Under the pieces are notes generated by a model. The model did no database searches, was not told where the DNA came from, and was given only the letters and a program-made list of their open reading frames with translations. The position numbers and the translations under genes are program-made. 17,964 nucleotides of DNA from contig JADZBW010000361.1 of the NCBI GenBank assembly GCA_020851885.1, positions 1-17,964 of the forward strand. Reading direction: 5' to 3'. Origin of the DNA: Fimbriimonadaceae bacterium. GTDB taxonomy: Bacteria; Armatimonadota; Fimbriimonadia; Fimbriimonadales; Fimbriimonadaceae. Below are positions 6,841 to 13,792 of this stretch, one piece after another (the stretch's first letter is position 1; the number at the start of each line of letters is the position of its first letter).

Positions 6841-7401
6841 TTTTGAGCTTGAACCGGATAGTCGGGAAGAACGGTCGTATGGGACGAATCAATTATCCCG
6901 CCGAATAACCCGGCGTTCGCATTGGCAGGTAACCAGGTGGGTCCGAGCCTGCACGCGCCCGAATCGATATCGTGGACGGCTTTCTTCCCCCAACACGCGT
7001 CGTGTTGCGGAGTACAAGTTTCATCCCCCAACACGCGTCGTGTTGCGGGGTACAAGTTTCATCCCCCAACACGCGTCGTTTTGCGGGGTACGAGGTTCAT
7101 CCCCCAACACGCGTCGTGTTGCGGGGTACAAGGTTCATCCCCCAACACGCGTCGTGTTGCGGGGTACGGACCGGTTTGTGGACGAACCGCTTGCGCACAT
7201 GCGAGGAGCGCCCCCCCCAACGTCAGGGATGATTGGGAGAAATCAGGCTGGTAACGAGTCCACGGAATCGCCGATATTCGTGGCCTCCCGGCGATTTTCT
7301 CACCTCCATTGCATGAGTCGCATCAAAACTAGGGAAGCGTCGGTTGATGTGTTTTTTTGCAAAAACGTCGTATCTCTATATCGTCAACGACGAGCAGGGG
7401 C
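6841..7401. other. 560-nt divergent intergenic region between efp and the prepilin gene
   Basis: No gene is supported here. Apparent open frames over 6922-7462 arise because a 38-bp repeat without stops cycles through all three frames. The region holds the efp promoter at its left edge, the 38-bp palindromic array (6987-7167), a run of eight C at 7211-7218, an imperfect inverted repeat near 7260-7283 (CCACGGAAT ... ATTCGTGG) and a 12-bp palindrome TTTTTGCAAAAA at 7354-7365 ahead of the prepilin gene. No RNA gene or riboswitch family was recognised. Confidence 0.6.
6987..7167. repeat. Tandem array of five 38-bp units, each containing a palindrome
   Basis: Units begin with CCCCC at 6987, 7025, 7063, 7101 and 7139, exactly 38 bp apart; the fifth is partial and ends near 7167. 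Each unit has a 26-bp hairpin core: CCCCC, then AACACG, loop CGT, then CGTGTT, then GCGGGG, so the stem is about 10 bp with one internal mismatch. A 12-nt linker of the type TACAAGTTTCAT follows. Differences between units are few: GCGGAG in unit 1, CGTTTT in unit 3, and linker changes TACGAGGTTCAT and TACAAGGTTCAT in units 3 and 4. The spacer is itself conserved, so this is not a CRISPR array. The array lies upstream of both flanking genes (efp leftward, prepilin rightward), so it is unlikely to be a terminator for either. A block of CCCCC at 7214 falls within 1 nt of the repeat phase and may be a decayed further unit. Confidence 0.95.
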
Positions 7402-7932
7402 ATGGGACGAAGGACGAAACGAAACTTGGACGGCTTCACGATCACTGAATTGCTATGTGTGATCGGCATCATCGCATGTCTCTCCGCGCTGCTATATCCT
7501 TCCCTTGCCGAAGCCCAAAAGGCGGCAGAAGTGGGCTCGTGCCTGGCAAACCTCCGCGGCGTCCAGCAAGCCCTGAGACAATACAGTATCGACTACGATG
7601 ATAGGGTCCCCCGTGGAAAAGACTGCGTCGATGCTCAGCGAGTAGAAGTGCATCCGAAGAGTCTGTGGCAAGCAATCGAGGCGATGCCATTGCTTTCGGA
7701 ATTGGTTTTGCCCTATACGAAGTCACGCGGACTTTGGCGATGCCCCTTGGATACCGGAACCGCCGCCATAGACACCCTGCCATCCATTCCGCTCCAAGGC
7801 AAACCAACGCTCTTCGCCGCCTGCGGCATGAGTTACGGCTATGTGACAAGTTTGGGAATGGGTGCATCTTGGACGAGCCTTGAGCGAGTCAGCGAGCAGG
7901 TCACAAGGGCTTCCACACGTAGAACGTGTTGA
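7402..7932 (+). pseudogene. Prepilin-type N-terminal methylation domain protein, 3' end lost at an IS remnant
   Basis: Type IV pilin/pseudopilin-like secreted protein. From the ATG at 7402 the 176 aa start with a short basic leader (MGRRTKRNLDG), then the prepilin peptidase site G11|F12 and FTITELLCVIGIIACLSALL with Glu at +5, a single hydrophobic helix. Then follow a SCLANLRGVQQAL segment and YSIDYDDRVP, typical of the pseudopilin-like families numerous in Armatimonadota and Planctomycetota. A paired WRCP and SYGY also fit that family. The sequence departs at about residue 168-170: the last codons (through RRTC) are read out of an IS3-type transposase remnant on the other strand, so the native C-terminus is missing. 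A TTG at 7357 would add 15 residues, but the leader from 7402 is the more typical length. No strong ribosome site is visible. The product may still be made as a truncated protein. Confidence 0.75.
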
Positions 7933-8038
7933 CGTTGACCCCGTGGTCGCGGCACACCTGAGCCTGCGTCTTCTGCCCCGTCGCCGCCTCCTGCAGGATC
8001 CGAACGATCTGCCCTTCGCTGAACTTCGATTTCTTCAT
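7901..8038 (-). pseudogene. IS3-family OrfA transposase, N-terminal fragment (45 codons)
   Basis: Reading leftward from the ATG at 8038 gives MKKSKFSEGQIVRILQEAAT, then GQKTQAQVCRDHGVNVNTFY and VWKPL before a stop. This is the helix-turn-helix start of IS3-type OrfA (the family pattern is MKKSRFxExQIVxIL...CRxHGxxxxTFYxWK). Homology ends at VWK; PL and the stop come from the flanking prepilin sequence. A good ribosome site (AGAGGA) lies just upstream. The rest of OrfA and all of OrfB are absent, so it cannot transpose. Confidence 0.85.
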
Positions 8039-8102
8039 GATTCCTCTGGGTTTGAACCTGAGGACTCATCTTGAATTGTCTTCATTACCGGGGGGCAGAC
8101 CA
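7910..8102 (-). mobile_element. Remnant of an IS3-type insertion sequence, one end only
   Basis: The outer end, read on the minus strand from 8102, begins TGGTCTGCCCCCCGG and continues TAATGAAGACA, resembling the TG...CTGCCCCC ends of IS3-group elements. The orfA ribosome site and start follow about 60 nt in. The element breaks at about 7910, inside orfA, directly against the prepilin coding sequence. The other terminal repeat, orfB and any target duplication are missing, so insertion was followed by a deletion that also removed the 3' end of the prepilin gene. Confidence 0.75.
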
Positions 8103-8155
8103 GACTGCTTTGGGCCTGGATCTGGCGCCATCGCGATCGTCCGCGCCCATTCCAA

Positions 8156-9094
8156 CTAGGCCTGCTCGACCTTGGCTCGGTGGAGTAACTCATGGATGGC
8201 GGCCTTTCTCGCAATGCCCGTGCCGTCGGTCGCCGCCGTGGCCGCTCCCGCCGACAGTCCCCATCGAAACGCCTCGCTCAACGGGTGCCCGGCGCCGAGA
8301 GCCCAAAGGATCCCGCCCAGCATGGAATCCCCGCACCCGATGGTGCTGCGCATCTCGACGTACGGCGTGAGTCCTTCGTAGATCCCATCCTCGCAAGCGA
8401 GAATCGCCCCTCCCGCGCCACGACTGATCACGGCCAATGCCGAACCTGCTCCCAATTGCTGGTAAAGCTGCATCGCCGCCCCGAGAGCATCGTTTCTCCC
8501 CTGGATTTCCCGTCCCACGAGCCGGGCGGCTTCCCGCTCGTTGGGCTTGATGAAGTCCGGCCTTGCCAGCATGGCGAGGCGCATCGGCTCGCCGTCCGCA
8601 TCGACAAGCGCCTTGACCCCTTCACGGTGGGCCATTTCGACAAGCCGTTGGAAGATATCCGGGGGAGCTCCCGGAGGCAAGGACCCTCCCAGAGATAGCC
8701 ACGAGAGTTTCGGAAGGTATTCCCTCACTCGAGCGAACAACCGATCGATGTCCGTGGCGGTGATTTCTGGACCCCGCTCGTTGAAGGTGGTCGGCGGGTT
8801 TCTGTCCTCATCCTCGACGCTGAAGTTCGTCCTGGTGTCGCCGCTAATCTCGACGAAACAGTGGGGCACATCCTGAACATCGAGCACTTGTCGGATGAAT
8901 GCCCCGGGTCCTCCCCCGAGAAAGCCGGTGGCTACCGTGTGCCCGCCAAGCTCTCGAAGGACCCGCGACAGATTGACCCCCTTTCCGCCGGCATCGGTCT
9001 CCGATCTCAGAACTCGATTGGTGTCGCCAACCTTGAGATCGCCGATGAACAGGGCACGGTCTACCGACGGGTTCAAGGTGACGGTCAAAACCAT
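8156..9094 (-). CDS. fruK: 1-phosphofructokinase-like hexose-phosphate kinase (PfkB family)
   Basis: PfkB/ribokinase-fold sugar kinase, 312 aa, in the 1-phosphofructokinase/tagatose-6-phosphate kinase branch. It would phosphorylate fructose-1-phosphate (or a related hexose phosphate) to the bisphosphate in the cytoplasm. Seen: N-terminal VTLNPSVDRALFI, the first PfkB signature DAGGKGVNLSRVL (34-46), GSLPPG (137-142), KPNE (183-186) and the second signature TIGCGDSMLGGIL (251-263), with catalytic Asp256 in the GxGD motif and the anion-hole glycines. Start ATG 9094 gives the family N-terminus directly and lies 6 nt after a CAGAAT box. It follows pfkA by 48 nt on the same strand, so it may be co-transcribed as well as driven by its own promoter. 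No fructose PTS gene is in view, so the exact substrate (fructose-1-P, tagatose-6-P or fructose-6-P) cannot be fixed from sequence. Confidence 0.85.
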   Translation of the reverse strand: MVLTVTLNPSVDRALFIGDLKVGDTNRVLRSETDAGGKGVNLSRVLRELGGHTVATGFLGGGPGAFIRQVLDVQDVPHCFVEISGDTRTNFSVEDEDRNPPTTFNERGPEITATDIDRLFARVREYLPKLSWLSLGGSLPPGAPPDIFQRLVEMAHREGVKALVDADGEPMRLAMLARPDFIKPNEREAARLVGREIQGRNDALGAAMQLYQQLGAGSALAVISRGAGGAILACEDGIYEGLTPYVEMRSTIGCGDSMLGGILWALGAGHPLSEAFRWGLSAGAATAATDGTGIARKAAIHELLHRAKVEQA

Positions 9095-9100
9095 GGCTAG

Positions 9101-9106
9101 ATTCTG
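9101..9106 (-). promoter_or_regulatory. CAGAAT -10-like box for the fruK-like gene
   Basis: The minus strand reads CAGAATCTAGCCATGG: a -10-like hexamer (four of six matches to TATAAT) ends exactly 6 nt before the ATG, so the A of the start codon would be about +1. No Shine-Dalgarno is present. This fits a leaderless transcript. Confidence 0.35.
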
Positions 9107-9142
9107 AATGCGGGCCCATGGGAATTGCCAGGGGAGCCTGGT

Positions 9143-10111
9143 TTACTGGGCCATCACTTCGGTGAGCAAGAGCTTCTCGGGATCGATCGCCCTTTCCGTG
9201 CTGAGAACATAGCCCAGTGGGTGCGAAACGAGCTTATTGCCATCCACACCTGTCATCTCTCCTCGATAGCCGCTCAGAAGACGGTTTGCCGCAAAAGCCC
9301 CAAGCCTGAGGGCAAGAACGCGATCGAAGGCCGTTGGCGATCCGCCCCGCTGCATATGGCCCAGAACCAGGTTTCTTGCCTCAAAGCCAGTGTTCTTCTG
9401 GATGAACTCTTTGATGTCGCCGGCCTTCGCGGCGCCTTCGGCAACCACGATGATGGAACTCTTTTTGCCTTTGTCGGCTGATTCACGAAGTTGGTCGCAG
9501 ATTTCAAGCAGGGAATAGGGAACTTCGGGAATCAGAACCGCCTCGGCGCCACCGGCGAGCGCCACTTCGAGGGCAATGAAGCCATTGCGGCGACCCATCA
9601 CTTCGATGACGAAAACCCTCTCGTGAGAATAGGCGGTGTCACGGACGCGGTCCACCGCGTCGAGCGCGGCATTGACCGCGGTGTCGAACCCGATCGAGTA
9701 GTCGGTACCGGAAATGTCGTTGTCGATCGATCCCGGAACGCCCATCACCGGGTAATCGAACTCCTCATGGAGCTTCAGGGCGCCTGTCAATGAACCGTCT
9801 CCACCAATGACGACCATGCCTTGGCAGCCGTTATCCCTCAAGACCTGAATCGCACGTTCGCGACCTTGTCGCTCCATGAATTCGCGGCTTCGTGCCGTGC
9901 GGAGAATGGTGCCCCCATCGGTGATGATGCCTCCCACCGACTTGGAGGAGAGCATCAACGTCTCGTTCTGGATGATCCCTTCGTAGCCGTGTTGAAAACC
10001 CACGACGGTGGCCCCCCGCCCGATGGCCGCGCGCACGACTCCCCGAATCGCCGCGTTCATGCCTGGTGCGTCGCCCCCGCTTGTAATGACCGCTATCCTA
10101 TCTATGCTCAA
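9143..10111 (-). CDS. pfkA: ATP-dependent 6-phosphofructokinase
   Basis: Converts fructose-6-phosphate plus ATP to fructose-1,6-bisphosphate, the committed step of glycolysis. The 322 aa match bacterial PfkA (about 320). Motifs: ITSGGDAPGMNAAIRGVV at the N-terminus; GGDGSLTGA at 103-111; GVPGSIDNDISGTDYSIGF at 124-142 with catalytic Asp130; MGRRNG (172-177); and the substrate loop GHMQRGGSPTAFDR (251-264). Gly in GGDGS and Gly in PGSIDND (rather than Asp and Lys) are the hallmarks of ATP rather than pyrophosphate use. The start is TTG at 10111, with AGGA about 12 nt upstream; it gives MSIDRIAVITSGGD, the expected N-terminus. Divergent from the CBS-DUF1385 gene and upstream of the fruK-like gene. 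Confidence 0.96.
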   Translation of the reverse strand: MSIDRIAVITSGGDAPGMNAAIRGVVRAAIGRGATVVGFQHGYEGIIQNETLMLSSKSVGGIITDGGTILRTARSREFMERQGRERAIQVLRDNGCQGMVVIGGDGSLTGALKLHEEFDYPVMGVPGSIDNDISGTDYSIGFDTAVNAALDAVDRVRDTAYSHERVFVIEVMGRRNGFIALEVALAGGAEAVLIPEVPYSLLEICDQLRESADKGKKSSIIVVAEGAAKAGDIKEFIQKNTGFEARNLVLGHMQRGGSPTAFDRVLALRLGAFAANRLLSGYRGEMTGVDGNKLVSHPLGYVLSTERAIDPEKLLLTEVMAQ

Positions 10112-10155
10112 GTTGCCCGTCCTGGGTCGCTCGATTTATGTCGAGCCGATTCACC

Positions 10156-10161
10156 CATAAT
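10156..10161 (+). promoter_or_regulatory. CATAAT -10-like box for the CBS-DUF1385 gene
   Basis: CATAAT (five of six consensus bases) lies 15 nt upstream of the ATG at 10177 in the 65-nt divergent gap after pfkA. It would give a very short leader of about 9 nt. Its place downstream of the earlier in-frame ATG at 10138 is the main reason to prefer 10177 as the start. Confidence 0.35.
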
Positions 10162-10176
10162 TCACAGCAGACCCCA

Positions 10177-11289
10177 ATGACCTCATCGCCACTTGCCCGA
10201 CCGATATCCACGCTGATGCGGCCGACCTTTATCGTACCGGCTGGAGCGACGCTTGGTACCGTCGGCACGAGATTGCGCGAGAATTCCGCTGGCATCGTAC
10301 CGGTGTGCGACGAATTTGAGTTGCAGGGCGTCGTCACTGAGAATTCGCTCGCAAGGGCAATTGGGAACGGTGCTGGAGATCTCGACGACGTGAGCGCCGC
10401 GTTCACCGCCGAGTTCCTGACCATTCCGATGTTCGAAACCGGCGCGGAGGCGCTCCGCAGATTCGAGACGGCCAAGGCGGGCGCCTTGATCGTTGTGGAC
10501 GACGCTTACCGGGTCGTTGGCGTGCTTCGAGCCTCCGACCTCATCGACCCACCCTTGCACTGTCAGCGGCCACCGATGGTAGGTGGCATGGCGACCCCCT
10601 TCGGCGTCTACCTGACTACGGGCTCCGTTCGTGCCGGCGCCAAGGGCTTGGCGCTCGTCTCGACCGGCATGGTCTTGATGATCGCGCTCCTCGTGGCATC
10701 CATTCTCGGAAGTCTTGGGGGCCAGCAATTGGTCGACCACGGAATGCGCGAATCTTGGGCCTGGAACATTTCGGCGGTTGGACAATTGCTCCTCTTTGCA
10801 CTGGCATTCCGAGCGATGCCAATTTCAGGCATCCATGCCGCCGAACACATGGTTGTGCACGCGATTGAGCGAGACGAGCCTCTTGTGCCGAGCGTCGTTC
10901 GTCGAATGCCGCGCGTGCATCCGCGCTGTGGAACCACCCTGGCGACCGGCGCCACGCTCTTTCTTGGCATCGCCTCAACGGAGCTGATTCCTGAACAAAA
11001 TGTTCGCGTGTTACTCGCATTGGTGGTGACGGTTCTTTTTTGGAGGAAGCTTGGCGGACTGGTTCAATACTGGATTACGACCCGCCCGCCCGCGGATCGC
11101 CATGTCGAGATGGCAATCCGATCAGCCAAAGAGCTCTTGGAAAACCAGATCCATGCCCGCCAATTATCGGTCTCATGGCCCCAGCGCCTCTACAACAGCG
11201 GGATGTTCCATGTCATGGCGGGAAACTTCTTGGTTGCCGGGTTGCTATCGATGGCGAACGGCCTGTTCAATTGGAACCTGCCGATCTAG
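10177..11289 (+). CDS. CBS-domain pair fused to DUF1385 (YqhQ-like) membrane protein
   Basis: Two-part protein of 370 aa. Residues about 8-123 form a CBS pair, a regulatory module that usually binds adenosyl nucleotides: STLMRPTFIVPAGATLGTVG, IVPVCDEFELQGVVTEN, later ALIVVDDAYRVVGVLRASDL. From 133 onward is a DUF1385 membrane domain: MVGGMATPFGVYLTTG, hydrophobic spans at about 158-180 and 197-214, the conserved GIHAAEHMVVHAIE (218-231), then RMPRVHPRCGTTL (243-255), and further spans at about 256-270 and 276-295. The DUF1385 (YqhQ) function is not established. The fusion suggests that a nucleotide signal gates a membrane protein. An ATG at 10138 would add 13 residues, but the promoter-like box lies between the two. 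It is followed 33 nt later by secG on the same strand, which has its own -10-like box. Confidence 0.85.
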   Translation: MTSSPLARPISTLMRPTFIVPAGATLGTVGTRLRENSAGIVPVCDEFELQGVVTENSLARAIGNGAGDLDDVSAAFTAEFLTIPMFETGAEALRRFETAKAGALIVVDDAYRVVGVLRASDLIDPPLHCQRPPMVGGMATPFGVYLTTGSVRAGAKGLALVSTGMVLMIALLVASILGSLGGQQLVDHGMRESWAWNISAVGQLLLFALAFRAMPISGIHAAEHMVVHAIERDEPLVPSVVRRMPRVHPRCGTTLATGATLFLGIASTELIPEQNVRVLLALVVTVLFWRKLGGLVQYWITTRPPADRHVEMAIRSAKELLENQIHARQLSVSWPQRLYNSGMFHVMAGNFLVAGLLSMANGLFNWNLPI

Positions 11290-11305
11290 CGGGCCCGCCT
11301 TAAGG

Positions 11306-11311
11306 TAGAAT
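11306..11311 (+). promoter_or_regulatory. TAGAAT -10-like box for secG
   Basis: TAGAAT (five of six consensus) lies 11 nt before the GTG start of secG, in the 33-nt gap after the CBS-DUF1385 gene. No Shine-Dalgarno is present between the box and the start, and no -35 at the right spacing. This fits a near-leaderless transcript. Confidence 0.35.
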
Positions 11312-11322
11312 CCGAAATCGCC

Positions 11323-11568
11323 GTGCATACGCTCTATACCATCTTCATCGGCCTGGGAATGTTTGTGGCCGTGGTCTTCTCCGCCCTCGTCTTTTTGACG
11401 GGTAAGGGCGATGCCATGTCGGGCGGCGGAAGCGTGCGCACCACCTTTAAGGGCAAAGCCGGATTCGACGACTTCATGTCCCGATTAACCCTTTATTTAG
11501 GGATCGGTTTTATGGCACTGATGCTCATCATCGACGTCATTGGCCACCACGCCGTAAGCGGACAGTAG
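11323..11568 (+). CDS. secG: Preprotein translocase subunit SecG (GTG start)
   Basis: Small inner-membrane subunit of the SecYEG channel that assists SecA-driven protein export. The 81 aa have the SecG layout: a first span at about 4-26, a Gly-rich cytoplasmic loop (TGKGDAMSGGGSVRTTF, 27-42) matching the family's GKGxxxxxxFGGG-type region, then FDDFMSRLTLYLGIGFMALM leading into the second span (about 53-73). The start is GTG at 11323; it gives the first span a normal N-terminus. The gene ends 2 nt before the stop of the convergent propeller gene, so no terminator fits between them. Confidence 0.92.
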   Translation: MHTLYTIFIGLGMFVAVVFSALVFLTGKGDAMSGGGSVRTTFKGKAGFDDFMSRLTLYLGIGFMALMLIIDVIGHHAVSGQ

Positions 11569-11570
11569 AG

Positions 11571-12854
11571 TCAGCCTGTCTGCGGACTGAACTTCGGCGT
11601 CATGTAAGCGCCATCGTCCGACACCTTAGTTTCGCTGGAGCCATCCGCTGAGATTGTGTAAATCGACCTCGATCGGCCCTCCGACTTGATGTAGGTCAAC
11701 TTCTCGCCACTGGGATGCCAATTGATCTCATAGATATGCCCGGCGACCAGCGGCGTCCCTCCGGCCATCCCGCCTTTTTGAAGCGGCATGAGCGCCATCC
11801 CGGCCGGAGTATAGGTCGTCCCGTCATAGCTTCCGGTAGTTAGGGCGATTCGATTGCCATCGGGACTCACGACAGCCGGTCCGAAGGCTTGGCCAGGCAC
11901 TCTGCTGACGGCGATGTATTGAAGCATCTCTGAACTCGGAAGATAGGGGTTGAACATAAAGACCCCGTGCTCAAAATCGCGCACAACCTTTCCATTCTTG
12001 ATTTTGTCTTTTGGAATGTTCTCACGGTCCGGGTACTGGAAGCTCAGGACGGTGAAAACCACCGCTCCGGATTTGGGATCGATATCGATATCGATGTGCT
12101 CGCCCGCCATGACCGCCTTCGGCAATTGCTCCTCTGGTGCACTGCCGCTGAGCTTCTGGTAAACAAGAACCTCGCCCTCGTCTTGCTTCATCACGGCCAC
12201 GATGTAATCCTGATTCTTCAGCATCCGAGCGGTTCGGAAACTGTTCCCAAGCCTCTTGTAGATCGCATCGAATTGGCCAGAACCGCCTGCGCCTTCGTCG
12301 GCACCCTGGGTCACCCCGCCGGGAGGCGGAAGGAGTTGGCGCGACGTGAGTTCGGACATATCGAACTCAAGGACAAAGCCACCCTGGGTCATCAGCGAGA
12401 ATTTCCCAGATCCATCCAGTTCAGCCTTACTCGCCCCCGGTTCGAGCGGCACGAAACTCGGATCGAATCGGCTCAAGGAACCACTGCTTCTCTGGACGAC
12501 CGTGCCCTTGTCTGGATTCCATCGATAAAGGTTGAATGCCGCTTCCTTGCGATCGCTGGTGAAGTAGAGTCGATTGCCGTTTGGCAACCATACAATGTCT
12601 CGGTCGGTCTTGCCGGGCGTGTATTCCGGACTCGGCGTCTTCTTGCCATCCTTGTCGAAGATGACCGCCTGTTGACCCTCGTCGTGAATCTGGATAGCGG
12701 CGATCATCCCAATGGTGTTCGCCGGTCCTGTGTCGGGATCTTTCCGCCAATTGAGAATGAACTGGATTCCCAAAAAGACAGCCGCAACGGTAAGCAACAG
12801 GAAGAAGGTGCGCAGCAGCAGCTTCTGGACGATCTTAGGTTGTTTTTGCTCCAT
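11571..12854 (-). CDS. Membrane-anchored PD40/TolB-like beta-propeller protein
   Basis: Predicted to face the periplasm, held by an N-terminal signal anchor (about 11-33: KLLLRTFFLLLTVAAVFLGI). The remainder of the 427 aa shows TolB/PD40-type propeller repeats: DIVWLPNGNRLYFTSDR, VVSPDGNRIALTTGSYDG, INWHPSGEKLTYIKSEG with SIYTISADGSS, and a final TPKFSP. There are no catalytic motifs; such proteins usually bind or scaffold other proteins. Start: the ATG at 12854 follows the fmt stop by 5 nt. A TTG at 12863 would overlap the fmt stop and add three residues. The last repeat stops abruptly after FSPQTG, where PD40 blades normally continue for a strand or two; this could be a natural end or a small 3' truncation. 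It is the last gene of the hflX-prmC-def-fmt run and converges on secG. Confidence 0.8.
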   Translation of the reverse strand: MEQKQPKIVQKLLLRTFFLLLTVAAVFLGIQFILNWRKDPDTGPANTIGMIAAIQIHDEGQQAVIFDKDGKKTPSPEYTPGKTDRDIVWLPNGNRLYFTSDRKEAAFNLYRWNPDKGTVVQRSSGSLSRFDPSFVPLEPGASKAELDGSGKFSLMTQGGFVLEFDMSELTSRQLLPPPGGVTQGADEGAGGSGQFDAIYKRLGNSFRTARMLKNQDYIVAVMKQDEGEVLVYQKLSGSAPEEQLPKAVMAGEHIDIDIDPKSGAVVFTVLSFQYPDRENIPKDKIKNGKVVRDFEHGVFMFNPYLPSSEMLQYIAVSRVPGQAFGPAVVSPDGNRIALTTGSYDGTTYTPAGMALMPLQKGGMAGGTPLVAGHIYEINWHPSGEKLTYIKSEGRSRSIYTISADGSSETKVSDDGAYMTPKFSPQTG

Positions 12855-12859
12855 GTTCT

Positions 12860-13771
12860 TCAAATAAGGCTCGATCCGGGCTTCAAACGCATGCCGTTCG
12901 CAAAATCTCGGCCACTCATCTTCTTTTTACCTTCCGGCTGGACTTCGAGCAGGCAAAGGCTTCCTTCCCCGAACCCGACCTCGAAACCATCCCGTGTAGA
13001 AATCACAACGCCAGGTGTGCCCGTGCCGGAGCCCAGGCGAGCCGAAATGATCCTCAAATGGCCCGAACTCGACCTCACAAAGCAACCTGGGCTTGGGGAG
13101 AAGGCTCGCAGGCGGTTGTATTCATCGGAGGCATTCCTGTTGAATTGGATCTCGCACTCCGCCCGCTCCACCTTTGGGGCCAAGGTCATCGATGCATGGT
13201 CTTGCGTCGTTCTTGGATAGTCTCCGGCGATGATCCTGGGGAGCCAGTCGACAATCATGTCGGCGGATATTGCGGCCAACCGATCCTGTAGCTCGCCATA
13301 GGTTTCATCCGGGCCGATCGGGGCCTCGACGATGTCGATGATGTCTCCGGAGTCCATTCCTCGGTCCATCTGCATCAGCGTGACGCCCGTCTCCCGATCG
13401 CCGTTGAAGATGCACCTCTGGATCGGCGCCGCGCCGCGATACTTGGGCAAGAGGGAGCCATGCAGGTTGATCCCACCACGAATCGCGCTATCCAATAGTC
13501 GCTGACTCAGGATTTGGCCATAGCTGGCGACTACCAGCGCGTCCGGCTTCAGGGCCTCGACCATCTCGACAAACTCAGCTGAGCGCACGCGTTCCGGAGT
13601 TGCGACCGGCAGCCCCAATTCGAGGGCGGCCAGCCTAACTGGGGAAGGATGCAGCCTCATGCCTCGACCCGTGGGGCGGTCCGGCTGAGTGACGACAAGA
13701 ACGACCTGGTCTGCGATCGCCTTCAACGGCGGAATCGCGAAAGTCCCAGTGCCGAAATACACTACCGGCAT
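12860..13771 (-). CDS. fmt: Methionyl-tRNA formyltransferase
   Basis: Transfers a formyl group from 10-formyl-tetrahydrofolate to initiator Met-tRNA in the cytoplasm. The 303 aa are close to the usual 310. Seen: N-terminal VVYFGTGTFAIPPLKAI; the DRPTGRGMRLHPSPV loop that contacts the tRNA acceptor; the catalytic core GINLHGSLLPKYRGAAPIQR (100-119) with Asn102, His104 and the SLLP motif; and MDSGDI with catalytic Asp140. The C-terminal tRNA-binding OB domain includes RAFSPSPGCFV. The start ATG 13771 has a strong ribosome site (GGAG, 6 nt upstream). It follows def by 21 nt, the classic def-fmt pairing, and the def product removes the group that Fmt adds. Confidence 0.97.
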   Translation of the reverse strand: MPVVYFGTGTFAIPPLKAIADQVVLVVTQPDRPTGRGMRLHPSPVRLAALELGLPVATPERVRSAEFVEMVEALKPDALVVASYGQILSQRLLDSAIRGGINLHGSLLPKYRGAAPIQRCIFNGDRETGVTLMQMDRGMDSGDIIDIVEAPIGPDETYGELQDRLAAISADMIVDWLPRIIAGDYPRTTQDHASMTLAPKVERAECEIQFNRNASDEYNRLRAFSPSPGCFVRSSSGHLRIISARLGSGTGTPGVVISTRDGFEVGFGEGSLCLLEVQPEGKKKMSGRDFANGMRLKPGSSLI

Positions 13772-13792
13772 TTGCGTCTCCGTGACCGAGAA

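Noticed and set aside
6987..7167. CRISPR array
   Set aside because: The period is regular, but the 12-nt segments between palindromes are themselves conserved. There are no unique spacers and no cas genes.
7260..7401. Riboswitch or structured leader ahead of the prepilin gene
   Set aside because: Only short imperfect inverted repeats and a TTTTTGCAAAAA palindrome are present; no known aptamer consensus could be recognised.
6922..7462. Repeat-containing protein genes of 86-140 aa over the array
   Set aside because: All three plus-strand frames are open only because the 38-bp unit lacks stops and shifts frame each copy. There is no ribosome site and the content is low-complexity and repetitive.
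7910..8102. Active insertion sequence
   Set aside because: Only one end and 43 codons of orfA remain, with no orfB, no second terminal repeat and no visible target duplication.
9143..10111. Pyrophosphate-dependent phosphofructokinase
   Set aside because: GGDGS and PGSIDND carry the Gly residues typical of ATP-dependent enzymes rather than the Asp/Lys of PPi types.
11967..13220. 417-aa plus-strand open frame opposite the propeller and fmt genes
   Set aside because: It is antisense to two well-supported genes, spans their boundary and has no family motifs: a GC-codon-bias shadow.
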